Source of the DNA: Acinetobacter seifertii
GTDB lineage: Bacteria > Pseudomonadota > Gammaproteobacteria > Pseudomonadales > Moraxellaceae
NCBI RefSeq assembly: GCF_000368065.1
Contig: NZ_KB851200.1
Coordinates: 325,827-389,826 of the forward strand
Direction of reading: 5' to 3'
Length of the DNA stretch: 64,000 nt
In this document: positions 1 to 9,370 of the stretch, piece after piece
How positions within the stretch are numbered: the stretch's first letter is position 1
Layout: each line of letters starts with the position of its first letter
Made by a program: the position numbers and the translations under genes
The notes under the pieces: generated by a model
Told to the model about the DNA's origin: nothing
The model's input: the letters and a program-made list of their open reading frames with translations, nothing else
Database searches by the model: none

Positions 1-1091
<1,091 letters not shown>

Positions 1092-1136
1092 TTAATGCTG
1101 GAATAAACATAAAACAAAAATAATCTCGTTACAGCG

Positions 1137-1871
1137 TTAGATAACTTGGTACTGTAAACGAGCAAGTGCTTGAATATCCTGTAGCAATTTACGTTTGCTA
1201 AAAATCATGTTCCATGAACTACCGCCGAGTTGTCGCCATAAATGAGCCATTTGTAGCCCTGTAAACAGACAAGCACGAATACGGTTAGTATGGTTGGTAT
1301 CTTTAAATGCCTCAGCATTACCACGAACAAGAATACGTGGATTAATTTGCCCAGCGGTATCTACATAGGTTTGCGCCAAATTGGCTAAAATACTTGGGTG
1401 TAAATAGTTATTATCGAAAAAAGAAAGCTGTTTTAAAATTTTCTGCTGTGCTTTTTCAATAATCGCTACATATTCAGGATTGCTATAGACCTTTTTTTCT
1501 AATTGCAAAAGTGACATCGCATAAGACATGGGAAGTTTTGCACTACGCATTTTAGGCAAACGAGATTTAGGCGCATTGGTAAAAGGCTGCGTAATACAAT
1601 TTTCGAGTGTCTTAAGACCTAATGAAATATCAGCCAGTTGATTAAAAAAATCTAAAGTCTGAACATTATTATTATTTATTGTAGGGCGAATATTTAAACT
1701 CGCCTTTATTAATAACTCAAAATAGAAATTACCGCTTTCACCAATACTTTGTTGTCCAGTCATGGCAGTCATATGCGTAAGCTGGGTCGCTTGGAATACC
1801 CCAGCCAAAGCAAGGGCACGGTTTTGGCGAACATTCAAGGCTTGTGATTGTTGAAAGGGTAACTCCACCAT
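1137..1871 (-). CDS. hflD: High-frequency lysogenization protein HflD homologue
   Basis: A 244-residue predominantly helical protein of the HflD/YcfC family. In E. coli HflD is a peripheral inner-membrane protein that affects lambda CII stability; its housekeeping role is unclear. The frame is open from 1910, but I prefer the ATG at 1871 ([20 protein letters not shown]): an AAGGGA stretch sits about 8 nt before it, and this leaves a 13-nt gap after the mnmA stop instead of an overlap. Gene order mnmA-hflD-purB on one strand matches the conserved arrangement in gammaproteobacteria and supports the call. No signal peptide or membrane helix is evident. Confidence 0.88.
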   Translation of the reverse strand: MVELPFQQSQALNVRQNRALALAGVFQATQLTHMTAMTGQQSIGESGNFYFELLIKASLNIRPTINNNNVQTLDFFNQLADISLGLKTLENCITQPFTNAPKSRLPKMRSAKLPMSYAMSLLQLEKKVYSNPEYVAIIEKAQQKILKQLSFFDNNYLHPSILANLAQTYVDTAGQINPRILVRGNAEAFKDTNHTNRIRACLFTGLQMAHLWRQLGGSSWNMIFSKRKLLQDIQALARLQYQVI

Positions 1872-1884
1872 GCCATCCATTCCC

Positions 1885-3018
1885 TTAAATAAAATCTGGT
1901 GTAGGGGCATTTGTATGGTGAATCACACCCCCGCCTAAGCAAACTTCATCCGAATAAAATACAACACTTTGGCCAGGTGTGACTGCGCGCTGAGGTTCAT
2001 CAAACTCAACACGAATACCGTGTTCACTATTTTCATCAATAAACACTGTGCAAGCCTGATCAGGTTGGCGATAGCGTGTTTTGGCAGTACAACGTAATCC
2101 TTCAGTCGGAATATGTTGTTCTCCAGCTACCCAGTCAATTGACTCACTCCAAAGCTGTGTACTTTGCATAAGTGGGTGTTCATGTCCTTGGCCTACAACT
2201 AAACGATTGTTGGCAAGGTCTTTATGAAGTACAAACCATGCACCTTCTGCTGCACCTTTTAGTCCACCAAGACCAATACCGCCACGCTGACCGAGCGTAT
2301 AGTACATCAGACCGTGATGTTCACCAACTTCTTTACCGTTATCCAACACGATTTTACCTGGTTGAGCGGGTAAATATTGTTTAAGGAAGTCATTAAAGCG
2401 GCGTTCGCCGATAAAGCATATACCAGTTGAATCTTTTTTCTTCGCCGTTGCTAAGTCCAGTTCTTCGGCAATTCTACGCACTTCTGGCTTTTCAATTTCA
2501 CCAACGGGGAATAGGGTTTTATTAATTTCACGGCCATGCACTGCATGCAAGAAATAGGTTTGGTCTTTGTTGTTATCTAAACCACGTAATAAAGGTGCAT
2601 ATGCTTCACCTTTAGAGTTATAAGCAGTTTCAGCACGACGAGCATAATGACCTGTTGCAATAAAATCTGCGCCTAAAGTCATGGCATGGTCTAAAAATGC
2701 ACGGAACTTAATTTCTTTATTACATAAGATATCTGGGTTTGGGGTGCGGCCCGCTGCATATTCAGCTAGGAAAAGTTCAAACACACGATCCCAATATTCC
2801 ATAGCAAAGTTTGCGGTATGGAGTTTAATACCTATTTTGTCAGCTACTGCTTGAGCATCGGCTAAATCTTCCATTGCTGTACAGTATTCCGTGCCGTCAT
2901 CTTCCTCCCAGTTTTTCATGAAAAGACCTTCAACTTGATAACCCTGTTGAAGTAAAAGCGCCGCAGAAACAGATGAATCTACGCCACCAGACATACCGAC
3001 GATGACACGTTGTTGCAT
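1885..3018 (-). CDS. mnmA: tRNA-specific 2-thiouridylase MnmA
   Basis: MnmA adenylates and thiolates U34 of tRNA-Lys, -Glu and -Gln, receiving sulfur from the IscS/Tus relay. The N-terminal PP-loop ATP-binding motif GMSGGVDSS is at about residues 8-16. The two expected cysteines are visible: one in [12 protein letters not shown] near residue 100 and one in [12 protein letters not shown] near residue 200. The length of 377 aa from the ATG at 3018 is normal for the family. An in-frame ATG at 3030 would add four residues (MPSP) and overlap nudJ; the shorter form is preferred by family start, though neither start has a strong ribosome-binding site. It is tightly packed with nudJ upstream and hflD downstream, probably one transcript. 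Confidence 0.95.
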   Translation of the reverse strand: MQQRVIVGMSGGVDSSVSAALLLQQGYQVEGLFMKNWEEDDGTEYCTAMEDLADAQAVADKIGIKLHTANFAMEYWDRVFELFLAEYAAGRTPNPDILCNKEIKFRAFLDHAMTLGADFIATGHYARRAETAYNSKGEAYAPLLRGLDNNKDQTYFLHAVHGREINKTLFPVGEIEKPEVRRIAEELDLATAKKKDSTGICFIGERRFNDFLKQYLPAQPGKIVLDNGKEVGEHHGLMYYTLGQRGGIGLGGLKGAAEGAWFVLHKDLANNRLVVGQGHEHPLMQSTQLWSESIDWVAGEQHIPTEGLRCTAKTRYRQPDQACTVFIDENSEHGIRVEFDEPQRAVTPGQSVVFYSDEVCLGGGVIHHTNAPTPDFI

Positions 3019-3022
3019 AGGA

Positions 3023-3511
3023 CTAGGCATCCAAATGTGAAGTTAATGAGGGAGAGAAAGGGTGCTCATAAATAAGAGCTAAAGGATAATGGTGACCTTT
3101 TATAGCATCTTCAAGGGCTTTAATCACCAAAGGGCTACGAGCACGGGCAGATTCTTGAAGCTCATCTAGAGTCATCCAAACAGCAGAAACAATACCTGTA
3201 TCAAGTTTAGGGTCGCTTTCGACATGAGTGACGTGCGCTAAAAAGCAGAAGCGATAGTAAGTCCGATCCGGAAACATGGGTGGAGTATATGTATAAATGC
3301 CAAGTAAAGCATCTATCTCAACATGATGACCCGTTTCTTCAAGAGTTTCACGAATGGCAGCTTCTATTAGCGTTTCACCACATTCCACATGACCAGCAGG
3401 TTGATTAAACACTGTGTGTACAAAACCTTCGCTATGTTCTTCAACAAAAAGATAGCGTCCATCTTTTTCTACGACTGTAGCGACAGTGACATGAGGAGTC
3501 CATGCGGCCAT
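3023..3511 (-). CDS. nudJ: NUDIX hydrolase, NudJ-like
   Basis: A 162-aa NUDIX pyrophosphohydrolase. The Nudix box is complete: G-H-V-E-C-G-E-T, then REtleEtG (GX5EX7REUXEEXGU pattern) at about residues 40-62, so the metal-binding glutamates are intact. NudJ enzymes hydrolyse nucleoside tri/diphosphates and thiamine pyrophosphate precursors. Its stop is only a few bases from the mnmA start, and nudJ-mnmA-hflD-purB is a familiar gammaproteobacterial order, which supports the NudJ name over a generic Nudix call. The substrate is inferred from family and context only. Confidence 0.85.
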   Translation of the reverse strand: MAAWTPHVTVATVVEKDGRYLFVEEHSEGFVHTVFNQPAGHVECGETLIEAAIRETLEETGHHVEIDALLGIYTYTPPMFPDRTYYRFCFLAHVTHVESDPKLDTGIVSAVWMTLDELQESARARSPLVIKALEDAIKGHHYPLALIYEHPFSPSLTSHLDA

Positions 3512-3629
3512 AAAAAAGCACCATGAATTTAAAAGTCGTATGATACGAAATTTAGGGGTTTTTGGCTACGGTGATCTTACAAACGATAGAGGATTGTAAA
3601 ACGCTATCGTTTGAAAAAACTCAGTACAT

Positions 3630-4175
3630 TTAATTTGTTTGGGTATCTTTATGGTTGTTTTGCACTTTTACATAATGTCTTGCTGAATAAGGTAAAAATG
3701 CCAATTCTTTTTCAGTTAGAGGACGTACTTGCTGTACAGGGCTTCCAACATATAAATAACCACTTTTTAAGACTTTACGAGGTGGAACTAAACTGCCTGC
3801 ACCAATCATCACGTCATCTTCAATAACAACATCATCTAAAATAACGGTATTGATACCTACTAGTACGCGGTTACCAATTGTACAGCCATGTAAAGTCACA
3901 TGATGACCTACAGTCACATCTTCACCAATAATAAGCGGGGAACCATTAGGTTTTGCATCATTTTTATGGCTGACATGTAACATACAATGGTCTTGTACAT
4001 TACTATTTTTACCAATTTGAATGCTATTTACATCTCCGCGAATGACTGCAAAAGGCCAAACTGAAACATTTTCGGCCAATTTCACATCACCAACAACCAC
4101 TGACATATCATCAATGTAACAGCTTGGATCAATTTGTGGATGATGATCTAAATAGGGACGGATGTTTTTTGTCAT
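3630..4175 (-). CDS. Gamma carbonic anhydrase family protein (YrdA-like hexapeptide repeat)
   Basis: A 181-aa left-handed beta-helix protein with hexapeptide repeats (IGKNSNV, IGEDVTV, IGNRVLV, IEDDVMI). Histidines in the segments MLHVSH and VGHHVTLHG match the zinc-ligand region of gamma-class carbonic anhydrases. The true substrate of YrdA/PaaY-like proteins is mostly unknown. The ATG at 4175 (MTKNIRPYL) is chosen; an upstream in-frame TTG at 4187 has no support. The gene stands alone on the minus strand, between nudJ and the dacC terminator. Confidence 0.85.
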   Translation of the reverse strand: MTKNIRPYLDHHPQIDPSCYIDDMSVVVGDVKLAENVSVWPFAVIRGDVNSIQIGKNSNVQDHCMLHVSHKNDAKPNGSPLIIGEDVTVGHHVTLHGCTIGNRVLVGINTVILDDVVIEDDVMIGAGSLVPPRKVLKSGYLYVGSPVQQVRPLTEKELAFLPYSARHYVKVQNNHKDTQTN

Positions 4176-4204
4176 AAGAAGTATCAAAATAAAATTTAAT
4201 CAAA

Positions 4205-4246
4205 TTATAAAATAAAAAAGCACTCAAGCTAATAGCATGAGTGCTT
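4205..4246 (-). terminator. Rho-independent terminator after dacC
   Basis: An 8-bp stem (agcactca at 4219-4226 with tgagtgct at 4238-4245) has an 11-nt loop. Read on the minus strand it is followed by a T-rich run, a canonical intrinsic terminator about 20 nt past the dacC stop. Confidence 0.8.
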
Positions 4247-4264
4247 AATCCAACTACTCTAAAA

Positions 4265-5413
4265 TTAGAATAAGTTGCTAAAGAATTGTTTAATATGGTC
4301 GATCATACGTGCAAAGAAGCCTGCTTCTTCAACAGGTTTTAATGCAACTAAAGGTTTTTCAGCAATGACCTTGCCATCTAAACTTGCAACAAGTTTACCA
4401 ACCACTTGGCCTTTTTGAAGAGGCGCATTTAAATTTGGTTGAACAACCAATTGAGTTTTAATGCCGCCTGCTTTGCCTTTAGGCATAGTAACGTTAAAGT
4501 TCTCTGCTAAACCAATTTGAACTTCATTTTCTTTACCAAACCATACTTTAGCTTTTGCAAGAACTTGATTTGCAGGTTGAACATTTGCAGTTTCAAAGTT
4601 TGCAAAACCCCAAGACAACAATGCACGTGTTTGGTTTGCACGTTCATTAACGCTATTGGTACCAAAAATCACTGAGATTAAACGCATTGGACCGCGCTTA
4701 CTTGAAGTTGTTAAGCAGTAACCAGCTTCATCGGTATGACCTGTTTTTAGGCCATCAACACTTGGGTCTGTGTAAAGTAAAGCATTACGGTTACCTTGTT
4801 TGATACCGTTAAATGTAAACTCTTTCTCAGAGTAAATTGGATAGTATCTTGAGCTATCTTTAATAATATGTTGAGCTAAAACTGCCATATCTTTTGCAGT
4901 TGAATAATGGCCTTCTGCAGGTAAACCCGTAGAGTTCATAAATTGTGTATTGGTCATGCCAATACGTTTTGCTTCCTGATTCATCAGGTGAGCAAAAGTA
5001 CCTTCATTTCCAGCAATATGCTCAGCCATTGCTTTTGATGCGTCATTACCAGACTGGATGATAATACCTCGAAGCATCTCTAAAACAGTTGCTGTACCAT
5101 TTAATGGAACATACATACATGATTCGGAACTACTGCCTTTACACCAAGCAGATTCGTTCATACGAACCTTTTCATTCTCGGTAAGTTCACCTTTTAATAG
5201 TTTTTGTTCAATGATGTAGCTTGTCATCATTTTAGTCATAGAAGCAGGTGCAAGCTTTTCATTTTCATTTTTAGAAGCAAGAATTTGTCCTGTCTCGTAA
5301 TCCATTAATACATAAGACTTATTATTTAATTCTGGCGGAGCTGATAAGACAGTTGCTGCATAAGAAAAACTTGGTAAGAGGAGGAGTGCAGCAATAGCGC
5401 TTTTTCGAGTCAT
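4265..5413 (-). CDS. dacC: D-alanyl-D-alanine carboxypeptidase (PBP5/6 type)
   Basis: A periplasmic, membrane-tethered low-molecular-weight penicillin-binding protein that trims the terminal D-Ala from peptidoglycan stem peptides. From the ATG at 5413 it is 382 aa with a signal peptide (MTRKSAIAALLLLPSFSYAA). All three active-site motifs are present: SMTK (Ser58, Lys61), SGN near residue 122, and KTG in DGLKTGHTDEAG near residue 225. The C-terminal PBP5 domain ends in an amphipathic stretch (FFARMIDHIKQFFSNLF) that fits a membrane anchor. The frame extends upstream to 5473, but those codons run through a hairpin and lack a signal-peptide-like start. It is a single-gene unit with its own terminator. 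Confidence 0.95.
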   Translation of the reverse strand: MTRKSAIAALLLLPSFSYAATVLSAPPELNNKSYVLMDYETGQILASKNENEKLAPASMTKMMTSYIIEQKLLKGELTENEKVRMNESAWCKGSSSESCMYVPLNGTATVLEMLRGIIIQSGNDASKAMAEHIAGNEGTFAHLMNQEAKRIGMTNTQFMNSTGLPAEGHYSTAKDMAVLAQHIIKDSSRYYPIYSEKEFTFNGIKQGNRNALLYTDPSVDGLKTGHTDEAGYCLTTSSKRGPMRLISVIFGTNSVNERANQTRALLSWGFANFETANVQPANQVLAKAKVWFGKENEVQIGLAENFNVTMPKGKAGGIKTQLVVQPNLNAPLQKGQVVGKLVASLDGKVIAEKPLVALKPVEEAGFFARMIDHIKQFFSNLF

Positions 5414-5471
5414 TCTAGGTAATTCCAATATCTTGTATGAAGCAGAAGAACCTAGCATTTTAGGACAAAGC

Positions 5472-5504
5472 AAAGCCGACTTCTATGGGGGAAGTCGGCT
5501 TTTT
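5472..5504. terminator. 12-bp hairpin upstream of dacC, probable terminator
   Basis: A perfect 12-bp inverted repeat (5472-5483 with 5491-5502) with a 7-nt loop. A clean T-run follows on the plus side; on the minus side, the direction of the gene ending at 5540, the tail is only moderately T-rich. It probably separates the secreted-protein gene from dacC. Confidence 0.55.
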
Positions 5505-5539
5505 CGAACAGTATTGTAACTAGAGAGTTTTTAACTAAT

Positions 5540-5950
5540 TTAGTTTTGCGATTGATAAGCTTTTACGTCTTGACAAACTAACGTATTTTGCTCGTTACCA
5601 GCAGCTTTTGCATCATTACGCGCTTCTTTTAAGACTTTCTTGAAACTTTTGTCTTTTGTACGTTTTTCTAAAGCTGCAACTGGGTCTGCTTCATTTGGCA
5701 AATAGTCTTTTACAAGACGTTCATAACCTTGAGCAAATTCTGCATCTTTTTTGCCAATCAAACTTGGGCAAATTTCAGAAAGTACCTGAATTGCTGCTAA
5801 CTCTTCCGGCGTAGTGCCTTTATTTGGGGTAACTTCAACAACATTTTCATTTTCAGTTGGTTTTTTCTTGTCAGCAGCATAACCCACTGTTGCCATTGTC
5901 ATAAGTAAAACAACAGAAAGAGATTGAACTAAGCTTTTTTTCATAAACAT
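5540..5950 (-). CDS. Small secreted protein, MCR_0457-like family (copy 1)
   Basis: A 136-aa protein of unknown function with a signal peptide ending near VGYAA, then a charged linker and a compact C-terminal half. Two cysteines (in EICPSLIG and LVCQDVK) could form a periplasmic disulfide. It aligns with the next minus-strand gene (6098-6469): both have a Q-VL-EICP core, an L-EAR-(D/Q)AK segment, then a Cys near the C-terminus. I recall such proteins being annotated as an uncharacterised MCR_0457 family in Moraxellaceae, a name from memory. Two start ATGs (5950 and 5944) are equally possible. Confidence 0.7.
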   Translation of the reverse strand: MFMKKSLVQSLSVVLLMTMATVGYAADKKKPTENENVVEVTPNKGTTPEELAAIQVLSEICPSLIGKKDAEFAQGYERLVKDYLPNEADPVAALEKRTKDKSFKKVLKEARNDAKAAGNEQNTLVCQDVKAYQSQN

Positions 5951-6035
5951 GGATAACCTGAAACAAAAATTTGAAATATGCCGATAGCTTAAACAATTTA
6001 AGGGCTAAAAAAATGGAAAAAATGTATTGTTATGT

Positions 6036-6069
6036 AGGTTTTCTGCTTTACATCAACAGAAAACCTTTT
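6036..6069. terminator. Hairpin between the two secreted-protein paralogues
   Basis: A 10-bp stem (6036-6045 with 6057-6066) has an 11-nt loop. A T-run follows only on the plus side, so its role as terminator of the minus-strand gene ending at 6098 is uncertain. Confidence 0.35.
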
Positions 6070-6097
6070 AAAGAAAAGCATATCAAGTGAAATAGGC

Positions 6098-6469
6098 TTA
6101 GTCTTTGTAATTTACCACTTCTTCACAAAGCTCATGTTGTTCATGGTGATCCATTTCTTTTGCAGCCTGACGAGCTTCATTTAGCAGGGTTTTATATTCT
6201 GAATCATTTTGCAGCGCAGAGAAGGTGATTGATTTATTGGAATAACCGCCAAGGTACATTGCAATAATCTTTTTAGTATTGGTTTCAAGATTTTTATTTG
6301 CACCAACAAAAGTCGGGCAAATTTCTTGTAAAACTTGAGTAGATGCAATGTCATCTTTAATTAAGCTATCAGCTTCTTGTGTCGAGATACCCTCATCAGC
6401 AAAAACCGTCTGTGTACACAGTGTGATACTGATCCCCAATACTTGAAAAAAAGGAGCGAAAGTTTTCAT
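6098..6469 (-). CDS. Small secreted protein, MCR_0457-like family (copy 2)
   Basis: A 123-aa protein with a likely signal peptide (MKTFAPFFQVLGISITLCTQ, cleavage near VFA-DEG). It shares the core of the neighbouring copy: TQVLQEICPTFVG near residues 43-55, then EARQAAKEMD and a C-terminal LCEEVVNY. The spacing of the two conserved cysteines is similar, so the pair probably arose by tandem duplication and has diverged strongly. Function is unknown; export and a disulfide are inferred. It is transcribed divergently from surE across a 100-bp gap. Confidence 0.65.
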   Translation of the reverse strand: MKTFAPFFQVLGISITLCTQTVFADEGISTQEADSLIKDDIASTQVLQEICPTFVGANKNLETNTKKIIAMYLGGYSNKSITFSALQNDSEYKTLLNEARQAAKEMDHHEQHELCEEVVNYKD

Positions 6470-6571
6470 TTTTTCACAATTTTATAATGCTATGGAGGCA
6501 TAAATATATATAATTCAACAAATAATTCAATTGAGAAAACCTTCGGGTTTATTTGTCGAGAAAGATTTTTA

Positions 6572-7342
6572 GTGAATATTTTAATTGCGAATGATGACGG
6601 TGTCTTTGCACCAGGTATACAAGCTTTAGCTGAAGCGTTAAAACCATTAGGCCGTGTTGTCGTGGTTGCTCCAGAAAGTGAGAGAAGTGGTTTTTCAAGT
6701 GCATTAACACTTGATCGTCCTTTACGTCCTATTCAAATTGCCGAAGATGTGTGGGCTGTGAATGGAACACCAGCGGATTGCGTTTATTTATCTATGAATG
6801 GTCTATTCGATTTCGAATTTGACTTGGTTGTGAGTGGAATCAATAGTGGCGCAAACCTAGGTGACGATGTTCTGTACTCGGGAACAGTCGGTGCTGCGTT
6901 TGAAGGCCGCTTAATGAAACAACCTGCAATTGCAGTTTCTTTAGCTGGGTCGGATGTACGTTCATACAATCATAAAGATGATTATGCGCAAGCAGCCAAG
7001 TGGGTGCATGACTTTATTGCCAAAGGTTTACCTGCGCTACCACCGCGACATATTTTTAATATTAATATTCCGGATGTGCCACAGCTTAAAGGGACTCAAA
7101 TTACCTATCAAGGCCGCCGTGCTCAATCTAAACCAATCACCAGTCATGTCGACCCAAGAGGAAGACAGGTTTATTGGATTGGTCTGGCAGGTGAAGCTGT
7201 TACTGACCCACAGCGTATTGCTAGCCAGATTCAATCTGACTTTTTTGCAGTTGCAAATGGTTTTGTGAGTGTAACTCCAATTCAGATGGATGCAACAAAC
7301 TATGCGGTTTTAGAGGATTTACAGGCCAGTTTGGGCGAATAA
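6572..7342 (+). CDS. surE: 5'/3'-nucleotidase SurE
   Basis: SurE is a cytosolic metal-dependent phosphatase acting on nucleoside monophosphates and short polyphosphates. The N-terminal metal site ILIANDDG (Asp8, Asp9) and the [11 protein letters not shown] segment (Ser39 region) are intact, as is [13 protein letters not shown] with the metal-binding Asn near residue 95. The length of 256 aa is typical. The start is GTG at 6572, fixed because the conserved N-terminus [10 protein letters not shown] begins there; a GAGAAAG stretch lies upstream. surE followed by an nlpD-type lipoprotein gene is a classic arrangement, here without pcm or rpoS. Confidence 0.95.
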   Translation: MNILIANDDGVFAPGIQALAEALKPLGRVVVVAPESERSGFSSALTLDRPLRPIQIAEDVWAVNGTPADCVYLSMNGLFDFEFDLVVSGINSGANLGDDVLYSGTVGAAFEGRLMKQPAIAVSLAGSDVRSYNHKDDYAQAAKWVHDFIAKGLPALPPRHIFNINIPDVPQLKGTQITYQGRRAQSKPITSHVDPRGRQVYWIGLAGEAVTDPQRIASQIQSDFFAVANGFVSVTPIQMDATNYAVLEDLQASLGE

Positions 7343-7373
7343 TCTAGGTCGAATGTTATAACTTTGTGAATAA

Positions 7374-7407
7374 AGAAAAAGAGGAACATGTTTCCTCTTA
7401 CTTTTTT
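7374..7407 (+). terminator. Terminator between surE and the nlpD-like gene
   Basis: An 8-bp stem (7379-7386 with 7392-7399), with A-run before and T-run (cttttttgg) after, about 35 nt past the surE stop. It suggests that surE and the lipoprotein gene are at least partly separate units. Confidence 0.7.
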
Positions 7408-7504
7408 GGTACTCTTAGCCGAAATGATTTGTAGCATTTAGTGAGGGAGATCGATGCATTTAACTGAGCAACAAAGCAGATTGCATATTCAAAGAGACAA
7501 AATA

Positions 7505-8284
7505 ATGAAAATTATGATGTTGTCTTTAGCTGTGGGTTTTACTGTTGCAATGGCAGGATGTGCTTCTAGACCACAAATTAATAATAGTTCTCGCTATGCG
7601 ACGGCTCCTAACTATTATACAGTTCGTTCGGGTGATACTTTAAGTGGTATTGCAATGCGCTACGGTCTGGATTATGTCAGTATTGCTGAAATGAATGGTA
7701 TTGCTCCACCGTATCGTATTTATGTTAATCAATCATTACGATTAAAGAAATCTTCTTCACCAAGAACCGTGTCGACACAAGTCATGGCGCAACCTGAACC
7801 AATTAAGCGCCAAACAATAGCATTACCGACTACGACAACAACGGCACCAACAACAACCCCACCACGAACAGTTGCACCAACCACCAATACAACAGTGGGA
7901 ACTGCTATTCCAAGTTCAAGCTTACGTTGGATCAAACCAAATAACGGACCAGTGATTCAAGGATTTAATTTGGCGAATAATGTCAAAGGAATTCGTTATG
8001 GTGGTAATCAAGGTGATCCAATTTATGCGGCAGCAGATGGTCAAGTCGTATACGCAGCCGATGGCTTAAAAGAATATGGTAATTTAGTTTTAATTAAACA
8101 TATTGATGGCTATATCAGTGCGTATGCCCACAATAGCAAGATGATGGTGAAGAGTGGAGATAATGTAACCGCAGGTCAAAAGATTGCAGAAATGGGCTCT
8201 TCAGGTGCGTCGAGAGTTATGCTTGAGTTCCAAATTCGCCTTGATGGTAAACCAATCAACCCAGCAAATCTTTTACCTAATTAG
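7505..8284 (+). CDS. nlpD: NlpD-like lipoprotein: LysM plus degenerate M23 domain
   Basis: A 259-aa outer-membrane lipoprotein. The N-terminus from the ATG at 7505 is a lipoprotein signal with lipobox VAMAGC, lipidated Cys near residue 19. A LysM domain follows (YYTVRSGDTLSGIAMRYGL, about residues 38-80), then a Pro/Thr-rich linker and a C-terminal LytM/M23 domain. The zinc motif HxxxD is replaced (GIRYGGNQGDPI) and the last HxH region is changed (MLEFQIRLDG), so it is probably a non-enzymatic amidase activator like E. coli NlpD/EnvC. Position after surE supports the name. An in-frame ATG at 7454 would put 17 residues before the signal and is rejected. Confidence 0.82.
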   Translation: MKIMMLSLAVGFTVAMAGCASRPQINNSSRYATAPNYYTVRSGDTLSGIAMRYGLDYVSIAEMNGIAPPYRIYVNQSLRLKKSSSPRTVSTQVMAQPEPIKRQTIALPTTTTTAPTTTPPRTVAPTTNTTVGTAIPSSSLRWIKPNNGPVIQGFNLANNVKGIRYGGNQGDPIYAAADGQVVYAADGLKEYGNLVLIKHIDGYISAYAHNSKMMVKSGDNVTAGQKIAEMGSSGASRVMLEFQIRLDGKPINPANLLPN

Positions 8285-8385
8285 CTAATGCAATAAATAT
8301 AGGTTTCCTCGTATAATGTAATTGGTTGCTTTCATTACAACAATAAGCATTTTTTATAAATTTAAAATTAGATTTGAGGAAACCT

Positions 8386-9315
8386 ATGTTAGATCAGCTT
8401 CGTGCGATGGGTGTTTTTGCTTGTGTGGTTGAAAAAAGTTCATTTAGTGGTGCGGCACGTGAATTAGGCATTACAACAAGTGCTGTAAGTCAGCAAATAC
8501 GTTCTCTTGAGCATGAAATGGATGTAATTTTATTACACCGTTCTACTCGGAAACTTAGTTTGACAGAGGCCGGACAGGCTTTTTTTTCAAGTTGTCAAGA
8601 AATGTTGGCAGCTGCAGAAAGAGGCAAAATCAGAATCAATGAATTGCGAGATGATTTGATTGGAGATTTGCGGATTGCAAGCACACCAGACTTAGCGGTT
8701 CAGCACATTATTCCTGCTCTATCTCATTGGATGTCAGCTCATCGCGGTTTATCTGTTCATTTCGAAGTAGGTCATCGTTATATTGACCTCATTGAAGAAC
8801 GAATTGATGTTGCAGTGCGTATGAGTTCTACACCAGTAGAAGAGAGTAGTTCTGTCGTTCCTATGGCTTTTGTAGATCAGATTTTGGTAGCTTCTCCCAG
8901 CTATCTCAATCAATCGAGCCCGATTTTGCATCCAAACGATTTAAACAACCATGAGTTGCTTTCAATCAATGCAATGAATGAATCACGCAGTTTTCATTTT
9001 CAACATGCTAAAACTGGTGAAAAATTGCATATTGAAATGGCAAGCCGTTTGCAAAGCAATAATTTGCAAGTTGCTAAAGCCTTATGTCAGCAAGGACATG
9101 GTATTGCTAGAATTTTATATTTAGATGCTCAAAAAGAATTGAAAGCTGGTTCTTTAATTGAAATCTTACCAGATTGGAAACTGCCGGCTTTTACTTTGTA
9201 TGCAGAGATTGCCAAACACGATCAACAGCCAATGAAAATTCAACGCTGTGTTGAAGCACTTAAACAATATTTTAGTCAGTTGGCTGGTGGACGAGCGATG
9301 CAGATCGTTCGCTAA
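8386..9315 (+). CDS. LysR-family transcriptional regulator
   Basis: A 309-aa LysR regulator: winged HTH at residues 1-60 (SFSGAARELGITTSAVSQQIRSLE) and a periplasmic-binding-like effector domain from about residue 90. The sequence resembles the CrgA/DmlR-like subgroup, but the target is unknown. The ATG at 8386 has an ideal TGAGGA site 5 nt upstream; a TTG at 8374 that would extend the frame lies inside that site and is rejected. It has no obvious divergent partner, as the NlpD-like gene upstream is on the same strand. Confidence 0.88.
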   Translation: MLDQLRAMGVFACVVEKSSFSGAARELGITTSAVSQQIRSLEHEMDVILLHRSTRKLSLTEAGQAFFSSCQEMLAAAERGKIRINELRDDLIGDLRIASTPDLAVQHIIPALSHWMSAHRGLSVHFEVGHRYIDLIEERIDVAVRMSSTPVEESSSVVPMAFVDQILVASPSYLNQSSPILHPNDLNNHELLSINAMNESRSFHFQHAKTGEKLHIEMASRLQSNNLQVAKALCQQGHGIARILYLDAQKELKAGSLIEILPDWKLPAFTLYAEIAKHDQQPMKIQRCVEALKQYFSQLAGGRAMQIVR

Positions 9316-9331
9316 CTTTCAATTGATGCAT

Positions 9332-9362
9332 AAAAAGGGCTTGTGATTACAAGCCCTTTTTA
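9332..9362. terminator. Bidirectional terminator between LysR and Lon-like genes
   Basis: A 12-bp perfect stem (9333-9344 with 9349-9360) with a 4-nt loop, flanked by A and T runs, placed between two convergent genes. Confidence 0.85.
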
Positions 9363-9370
9363 TATGAGTA

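Noticed and set aside
3611..3826. Plus-strand ORF of 71 codons
   Set aside because: Mostly antisense to the gamma carbonic anhydrase gene; no ribosome-binding site or domain.
6954..7268. Plus-strand ORF of 104 codons in surE
   Set aside because: Out-of-frame shadow of surE.
8374..8385. TTG start for the LysR gene at 8374
   Set aside because: It lies within the TGAGGA ribosome-binding site of the ATG at 8386.
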